Source of the DNA: Pseudomonas sp. MF4836
GTDB taxonomy: Bacteria; Pseudomonadota; Gammaproteobacteria; Pseudomonadales; Pseudomonadaceae
Length of the DNA stretch: 64,000 bases
Assembly (NCBI RefSeq): GCF_002018875.1
Contig: NZ_MVOL01000009.1
Location: forward strand, 124,001-188,000
Reading direction: 5' to 3'
Shown: positions 59,468 to 64,000 of the stretch, one piece after another
How positions within the stretch are numbered: position 1 is the first letter of the stretch
Layout of the letters: each line of letters starts with the position of its first letter
The notes under the pieces: generated by a model
What the model saw: only the letters and a program-made list of their open reading frames with translations
Database searches by the model: none
Told to the model about the DNA's origin: nothing
Translations under genes and position numbers: made by a program

Positions 59468-60973
59468 CTACTCGGCAGGCAGCGGCCTGGGGCCCCAGAT
59501 TGACTCCAGGGTCCGGCCGATCGCCAGCAGGCGCGCGTCGCTGCCCGGCAAGCCATCGATCTCCATGGCCACAGGCAAGCCGCTGTCCGCCCCCAACCCC
59601 ACCGGCAGGCTCAGGCCGGGCATGTCGACCTGGCTGCCGGGGTCGGTGTTACGAATGATCCGGGCAAAATGCTGCGCGCTGCTGGCCTGTTCGTCGGCCT
59701 TGATCGCCACCTCGGGCACCGTGGGGAAAACCAGCGCATCCAGCTGGTGATCGGCGAAAACGCTGTGATAGAGCTCGCGCAAGGCCGGCAGGTGGCGAGT
59801 GATTGCCTCCTGATAGGCCTCGGCACCGGGCTGCAACTGCCCGTCCGGCCCCGGCACCCGCCCGGGCACGATCATCCGGGTAAAGATGGCCTGGACATCA
59901 GGGCTGGCGATGCCCTCGACCAAGGCCTCGAACGACACCCCGGTGGCCTGCTCCTGCAGATACGCGGTCAGCGCCTGGCGCGTCTCCATGATCACCACCG
60001 GCAGCGCGACCTTGGCATGCAATTGGGCCAGCCCGGGCATGGCCACGGGCACCAGCTGCACCCCGGCCAGGCGCAGTTTTTCCAGGGCTGCCCGGGCCTG
60101 CGCGGCGACTTCAGGGTCCAGGTCGGCCCAGTGGAAATCCGCCACCCCCAGCCTGATGCGTGACGCGGGCACAGGCGTTGCGGCCAGTGCCGGGGCGCCA
60201 CTGAGGATGGCATCGAGCAGCACAATGTCGCCCAGGGAATTGGCCATGGGGCCAGGGGTGTCACGCCGCGGCGAGATCGGCGTGACGCCCTGGCCGCTGT
60301 AGCGACCCACGGTCGGGCGAAAGCCGACGCAGCCATTCAGGGCGCAGGGTTCGCGCGATGAGCCGCCGGTATCGGTGCCCATGGCGATCGGGATCAGGCG
60401 CGCGCCCAGCGCCGCCGCACTGCCTGAAGATGAGCCACCGGCAATCCGCGATGGATCGAATGCGTTGCGTACGCCCACCGTTGCCCCATGGAACGCCCGG
60501 TTGTAGCCACTCGCGCCAAATGACAGTTCGTGCATGTTGGTCTTGCCCAGCACAATCGCGCCGGCAGCCTGGAGCCTGTCGATCAGCGGCGCATTGTGGG
60601 CCGGAAAGAAACCGGCCAACGCTGGAGTGCCCGCGCTGTTGGCAAAGCCCTTGACCTGGATATTGTCCTTGATGGCGATGGGCACGCCGCCCAGGGGCAG
60701 GCAGCCCTGGCCCGCGGCCAGGCGCGCATCGGCGGCACGCGCCTGGGTCAGCGCGGCCTGCGGCGCCAATGAAATAAAAGCGTTGAGCTCGGGTCGCGCC
60801 TCGATACGGGCCAGCCAGAAAGCCACCACCGTCGCACTCGAGACCTGGCCCTCGCAGATCGCACGGGCCGTGTGTTCAGCGCTCAACGACAGCAGGTCCA
60901 GCGGCGCTTCGACAGCAGGCGTGGCACCGCTGGCCAACAGGCCAAGCGCCAATAGGCAGAGTCGGGTATTCAT
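59468..60973 (-). CDS. Exported amidase-signature hydrolase
   Basis: Amidase of 501 residues. Signal peptide MNTRLCLLALGLLASGATP, so likely periplasmic. The Ser-cisSer-Lys triad is present: Lys in PIAIKDNIQVKG, cis-Ser in IAGGSSSGSAAA and nucleophile Ser in GTDTGGSSREPCA. Amidase-signature enzymes hydrolyse amides and carbamates; the substrate is unknown. AGGATC precedes the chosen ATG and a 17-codon extension was rejected. A LuxR regulator lies just upstream on the same strand. Confidence 0.88.
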   Translation of the reverse strand: MNTRLCLLALGLLASGATPAVEAPLDLLSLSAEHTARAICEGQVSSATVVAFWLARIEARPELNAFISLAPQAALTQARAADARLAAGQGCLPLGGVPIAIKDNIQVKGFANSAGTPALAGFFPAHNAPLIDRLQAAGAIVLGKTNMHELSFGASGYNRAFHGATVGVRNAFDPSRIAGGSSSGSAAALGARLIPIAMGTDTGGSSREPCALNGCVGFRPTVGRYSGQGVTPISPRRDTPGPMANSLGDIVLLDAILSGAPALAATPVPASRIRLGVADFHWADLDPEVAAQARAALEKLRLAGVQLVPVAMPGLAQLHAKVALPVVIMETRQALTAYLQEQATGVSFEALVEGIASPDVQAIFTRMIVPGRVPGPDGQLQPGAEAYQEAITRHLPALRELYHSVFADHQLDALVFPTVPEVAIKADEQASSAQHFARIIRNTDPGSQVDMPGLSLPVGLGADSGLPVAMEIDGLPGSDARLLAIGRTLESIWGPRPLPAE

Positions 60974-61055
60974 CAACGATCCTGGGCATCGGTCGAGCTC
61001 CACCATGGCGCTCGGAGCCCGCATTAATGCCTCGCCGGAGACCCGTCAGACATCC

Positions 61056-61787
61056 TCAGGATTGAGGAGGCGCGCCATGCCGTGCCCGCCACAGCGCCAG
61101 TTCGGTACGATTGCGGGCCCCGGTCTTGGCCATGGCGTTTTTCAGGTGGGTGCGCACGGTGGTGAAGCCGATATTCATCAAGCGGGCAATCTGCTTGTCG
61201 CTGCAGCCCTGGGCCACATGCCCCGCCACCCGCTGCTCGCGTGCCGTCAGCAGCGGCGCCGCACCGGCTTCTAGCACCAGGGCTTGCTGCAAATAAGGGT
61301 TCAGCGCATCCAGCAGGCACACTTCGCGCTGGCCGAACGCCGGCTGACCAGCGCCGCGCCAGACCCGGAAATCCCCCAGGTCGCGCTCCTGATCGAACAC
61401 GAACAGATTGATCCCATGGTGCATGCCACAGGGCTGGAGAAACTCACGGTAATGGGCCCCCTGCTCCAACTCCCGCCGGCTGATGACCTCATCGACCCGG
61501 GTCGCGCGCCGCCGAGCCCGCAATAACGGGGTGATCCTGTCGTGCAGGTGCACGCGTTGCTCGTAGTCGCGCAGGCGGCTGGCCTCGATATTGATCGCGG
61601 TGCCATGCAGCGACCGGTTCAGCCGGCTATCCCAGATATAGGAGGCGGCAAAATCGGCCCGCAGCAACTGCGCAAGGTCACCCAACACCTGCTCCCGTAC
61701 GGATGGGCCTGTTCCCGCGCTGCGCAGGCGCCACACAATGCTCGCGAACAACTCGACTTCAGGACCGGTCATTTTTACGCTGTGCAT
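61056..61787 (-). CDS. LuxR-family transcriptional regulator
   Basis: Regulator of 243 residues. The C-terminal HTH (about 175-235) reads LTAREQRVAGHVAQGCSDKQ, then IARLMNIGFTTVRTHLKN. The N-terminal 160 residues are a sensor-like region without the Asp of a receiver and without clear autoinducer-binding motifs. GGGAG precedes the ATG. Position suggests control of the adjacent exported amidase or of the divergent OpgC-like gene; neither is shown. Confidence 0.85.
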   Translation of the reverse strand: MHSVKMTGPEVELFASIVWRLRSAGTGPSVREQVLGDLAQLLRADFAASYIWDSRLNRSLHGTAINIEASRLRDYEQRVHLHDRITPLLRARRRATRVDEVISRRELEQGAHYREFLQPCGMHHGINLFVFDQERDLGDFRVWRGAGQPAFGQREVCLLDALNPYLQQALVLEAGAAPLLTAREQRVAGHVAQGCSDKQIARLMNIGFTTVRTHLKNAMAKTGARNRTELALWRARHGAPPQS

Positions 61788-61995
61788 CGCAGTACTCCCT
61801 GATCTGACATTGATGACCCTGCGCCGGGGTAAAGCTGCTCTGTGCCTCGGACTCGTCCGATTAGCCCCCGGGCGCTGCTCCGCCCTTTGCAATTGGCGAG
61901 CAATCACGCCACCCTGCGCGCCGCCGATAGGTGGCGCGCAACCTTTTGTGCCGCCCGCGACTCCTTATTAGACCTTCGCTCAAGAGCCCGACGCC

Positions 61996-63120
61996 ATGCT
62001 TAACGGACGCGACCCGCGCATCGACTTCTTTCGTGGCCTGGCGCTGATCTTCATTTTCTGGGATCACGTGCCGCAGAACCCCCTGGCCCAATTTACCCTG
62101 CGCAATATCGGTTTCAGCGACGCGGCGGAAATCTTCGTGTTCCTTGCCGGCTATGCGGCGGTACTGGCCTACGGCAAGGTCGTGCGGCGCGATGGCTACC
62201 TGGTGGCCTGCGTGAAAATCCTGCGCCGGGCCTGGGTCCTGTATGTGGTGCATATCTTCCTGCTGGCGCTGCTGATGGGCATCGTGTTCTTCGCCAACAG
62301 CCATGTGCAGACCCGCGACCTGGTGCAGGAGATGGGCTTGCAGTACTTCCTCACCCACCCGCAACAGGCGTTGATGGATGAGTTGCTGCTGCGCTTCAAA
62401 CCCAGCCTGATGGACCCCTTGCCGCTGTATATCCTGCTGTTGCTGGGCCTGCCGCTGGTGCTGCCGATGCTGCTGCGCAGGGCGCAGTATGTGGTCGGGC
62501 TGTCAGTGGTGCTGTACCTGCTGGCGCCCTGGTTCCAGTGGAACCTGGCGGCCCAGGAAGGCGGCGTCTGGTTCTTCAACCCGATGGCCTGGCAGCTGCT
62601 GTTTATCCTGGGCGGCGCCGCGGCCATCCATGGGCAAAGGCCCGGGTTGGCTGAGCGGCGGCCACTGCGCCGGCAGCCGATGTTTGTCGGTGCTACGGCG
62701 TATCTGCTGCTCAGCGGATTGCTGGCCCTGTCCTGGAAATGGCCCGAAGTGCACGACGCGTTCATGCCCAGGATGCTCGGCGAATGGCTGTACCCGATCA
62801 GCAAGACCAACCTGTCGCCCTTGCGCCTGCTGCACTTCCTGGCCCTGGCCTATGTCACGGCCAGGTTGTTGCCGGATATCGGCTGGACGCGCCACTGGCT
62901 CGCGCAGCAATGCGCGCGCATGGGCCGCTACTCGCTGGAGGTGTTCTGTTTTGGCGTATTGCTGGCGCCCCTGGCGGACATGCTCAACGCCCAGGCGGAC
63001 GATGCCCTGGCCATGCAGCTGTTCAGTGCTGTGCTGGGGGTCGCGCTGATGGTAGCGCTGGCATCCTGGCTGGACTTCAACAAGCGCCTGAGCCAGCCGG
63101 CCCACGCGGCCATCGCTTAG
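61996..63120 (+). CDS. opgC: OpgC-like membrane acyltransferase
   Basis: Integral membrane protein of 374 residues with about ten hydrophobic segments. It begins RDPRIDFFRGLALIFIFWDH, typical of the OpgC/acyltransferase-3 group, and has EIFVFLAGYAAVLAYGK, LYILLLLGLPLVLP and MGRYSLEVFCFGVLLAP. OpgC succinylates periplasmic glucans in the envelope. No opgGH genes are near, so another acceptor is possible. Confidence 0.85.
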   Translation: MLNGRDPRIDFFRGLALIFIFWDHVPQNPLAQFTLRNIGFSDAAEIFVFLAGYAAVLAYGKVVRRDGYLVACVKILRRAWVLYVVHIFLLALLMGIVFFANSHVQTRDLVQEMGLQYFLTHPQQALMDELLLRFKPSLMDPLPLYILLLLGLPLVLPMLLRRAQYVVGLSVVLYLLAPWFQWNLAAQEGGVWFFNPMAWQLLFILGGAAAIHGQRPGLAERRPLRRQPMFVGATAYLLLSGLLALSWKWPEVHDAFMPRMLGEWLYPISKTNLSPLRLLHFLALAYVTARLLPDIGWTRHWLAQQCARMGRYSLEVFCFGVLLAPLADMLNAQADDALAMQLFSAVLGVALMVALASWLDFNKRLSQPAHAAIA

Positions 63121-63170
63121 CCGGCGCAGGACGTTGGCGCCCTGCCCGACGGCCCTTTATCGGGCGCCAT

Positions 63171-63206
63171 AAAAAAGCCCCGGTCACTGGACCGGGGCTT
63201 TTTCAT
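63171..63206. terminator. Bidirectional terminator between OpgC-like and permease genes
   Basis: AAAGCCCCGGTC and GACCGGGGCTTT form a perfect 12-bp stem around ACTG, with poly-A and poly-T flanks. It serves both convergent genes. Confidence 0.93.
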
Positions 63207-63221
63207 TCAGGGACGCGCGGG

Positions 63222-64000
63222 TTACAGCGTCGAGCCTGCCGAAACCTGGCGGGCTTCAGTCGGTTGCAGCTTGAACACATAGAACAGCACCGTCAGCAGC
63301 ACCAGGAACGCCGGCCCTACGTACAGCGCGACGCGGGTTTCCGGGAAGTAGGCCATCAGCCCCACCACCAGAACCAGGAACGCCAGGGCCAGGTAGGAAC
63401 TGACCGGGTACAGCCACATGCGGTATTTCAAGGCCGCACGCTCGGCAACGCTCAGGCCTTTGCGGAACTTGAGCTGGGCCAGGAGGATCATGACCCAGGT
63501 CCAGATCGCGCCGAAGGTGGCAATCGCGGTCACCCAAACGAACACCTTCTCAGGCGCCAGGTAGTTGAGCAGCACGCCTAGCAGCAAGGCACCGATCGAC
63601 AGCAGCAGGGCACGCCGTGGCACACCGTTGCTTGAAGTCTTGGCGAAGCCGGCAGGGGCCTGGCCGTTCTGCGCCAGGCTGTAGAGCATGCGCCCGGTGC
63701 TGAAGATGCCGCCGTTGCAGGACGACAGCGCAGCGGTGATCACCACGAAGTTGATGATGCCGGCAGCGGTCTTGATCCCCAGGCGCTCGAAGGTCATCAC
63801 GAACGGACTGCCCTGGGTGCCGATTTCGTTCCACGGGTAGATCGACAGGATCACGAACAGTGCGCCGACGTAGAACAGCAGGATGCGCCAGAACACCGAG
63901 CCGATGGCATTGGGAATGGTCTTCTGCGGGTTCTTCGCTTCACCGGCGGTCAGGCCGATCATCTCCACACCCAGGTAGGCAAACATCACCATCTGCAGCG
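63222..64000 (-). CDS. Amino acid permease, APC superfamily (N-terminus beyond window)
   Basis: C-terminal 259 residues of an inner-membrane amino acid:proton symporter of the AAT family (AroP/ProY/CycA group). FAYLGVEMIGLTAGEAKNPQ is the conserved substrate-site helix; six or seven further membrane segments follow and the protein ends ARQVSAGSTL. The frame stays open to base 64000, so the internal ATG at 63992 is not the start. Substrate cannot be decided from this half. Confidence 0.9.
   Translation of the reverse strand, partial: LQMVMFAYLGVEMIGLTAGEAKNPQKTIPNAIGSVFWRILLFYVGALFVILSIYPWNEIGTQGSPFVMTFERLGIKTAAGIINFVVITAALSSCNGGIFSTGRMLYSLAQNGQAPAGFAKTSSNGVPRRALLLSIGALLLGVLLNYLAPEKVFVWVTAIATFGAIWTWVMILLAQLKFRKGLSVAERAALKYRMWLYPVSSYLALAFLVLVVGLMAYFPETRVALYVGPAFLVLLTVLFYVFKLQPTEARQVSAGSTL

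Noticed and set aside
1..64000. tRNA, rRNA, CRISPR array, insertion sequence, prophage or integron structures
   Set aside because: I looked for cloverleaf-like segments, regularly spaced repeats, transposase or integrase motifs and att-like duplications and found none.

Overview
The window comes from a GC-rich gammaproteobacterium, almost certainly a Pseudomonas of the P. fluorescens group. Evidence: the gene order argG-motY-pyrC-rnt-peroxiredoxin-bfd-bfr-grxD, which follows the P. aeruginosa PA3525-PA3533 neighbourhood as I remember it; the glpF-glpK-glpR-glpD cluster; an aatJQMP-aauSR acidic amino acid locus; and GTGGCGAGGGAGC-type REP elements typical of this group. Coding density is high, many genes overlap by 1-14 bases, and I see no tRNA, rRNA, insertion sequence, prophage or CRISPR array. 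It reads as core chromosome with a few lineage-specific operons.

Layout: 1-3420 groEL (cut), groES, fxsA, a HugZ-like protein and an SDR. 3479-6915 apbC and metG, convergent SDR/apbC and divergent apbC/metG. 7048-11686 an unusual Rnf-like operon (A, B, D, G, E, no C) ending in nth. 11794-14280 a small conserved protein, an orphan LuxR-type response regulator and argG. 14410-19649 motY, pyrC, rnt, peroxiredoxin, bfd, bfr and grxD. 19746-26162 a molybdopterin oxidoreductase, a small helical protein, argF with a well-formed ArgR operator, an FbpC-like ATPase, a PhzF-like isomerase and ybaK. 26546-31614 glycerol catabolism. 31951-38652 acidic amino acid uptake and its two-component system, with a sigma54 promoter and two AauR-type operators. 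38676-40949 GlpM, an arginase-fold protein and two small-multidrug-resistance-like half transporters. 41977-49229 a tightly overlapped operon of phosphatase, aminotransferase, hydrolase, acyltransferase, sensor kinase and NtrC-type regulator. 49253-53824 an exported hydrolase, metE and metR. 53864-56813 GNAT, Nudix, a degenerate HD-GYP regulator and a zinc-free L31. 57127-61787 an FMN-binding glutamate synthase-like protein, monooxygenase-fold protein, cupin, exported amidase and LuxR regulator. 61996-64000 an OpgC-like membrane protein and a cut amino acid permease.

Two loci deserve most attention. The first is the 41977-49229 operon: it has a convincing sigma54 -24/-12 element at 41910-41925, a pair of TTGTAGC/GCTACAA palindromes about 90 bp upstream in the position of an enhancer, and its own NtrC-type regulator at the 3' end, but that regulator carries an in-frame TAG at 48462-48464 exactly where a glutamate is expected. 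I do not recognise the product of this operon. The second is the Rnf-like operon, which lacks rnfC, has an RnfB without a membrane anchor but with a long repeat tail resembling those of RnfC, and has lost three of the four cysteines expected to hold the intramembrane iron-sulfur cluster while keeping the flavin-attachment threonines of RnfD and RnfG.

All family assignments are from reading motifs and remembered relatives; no database search was run.
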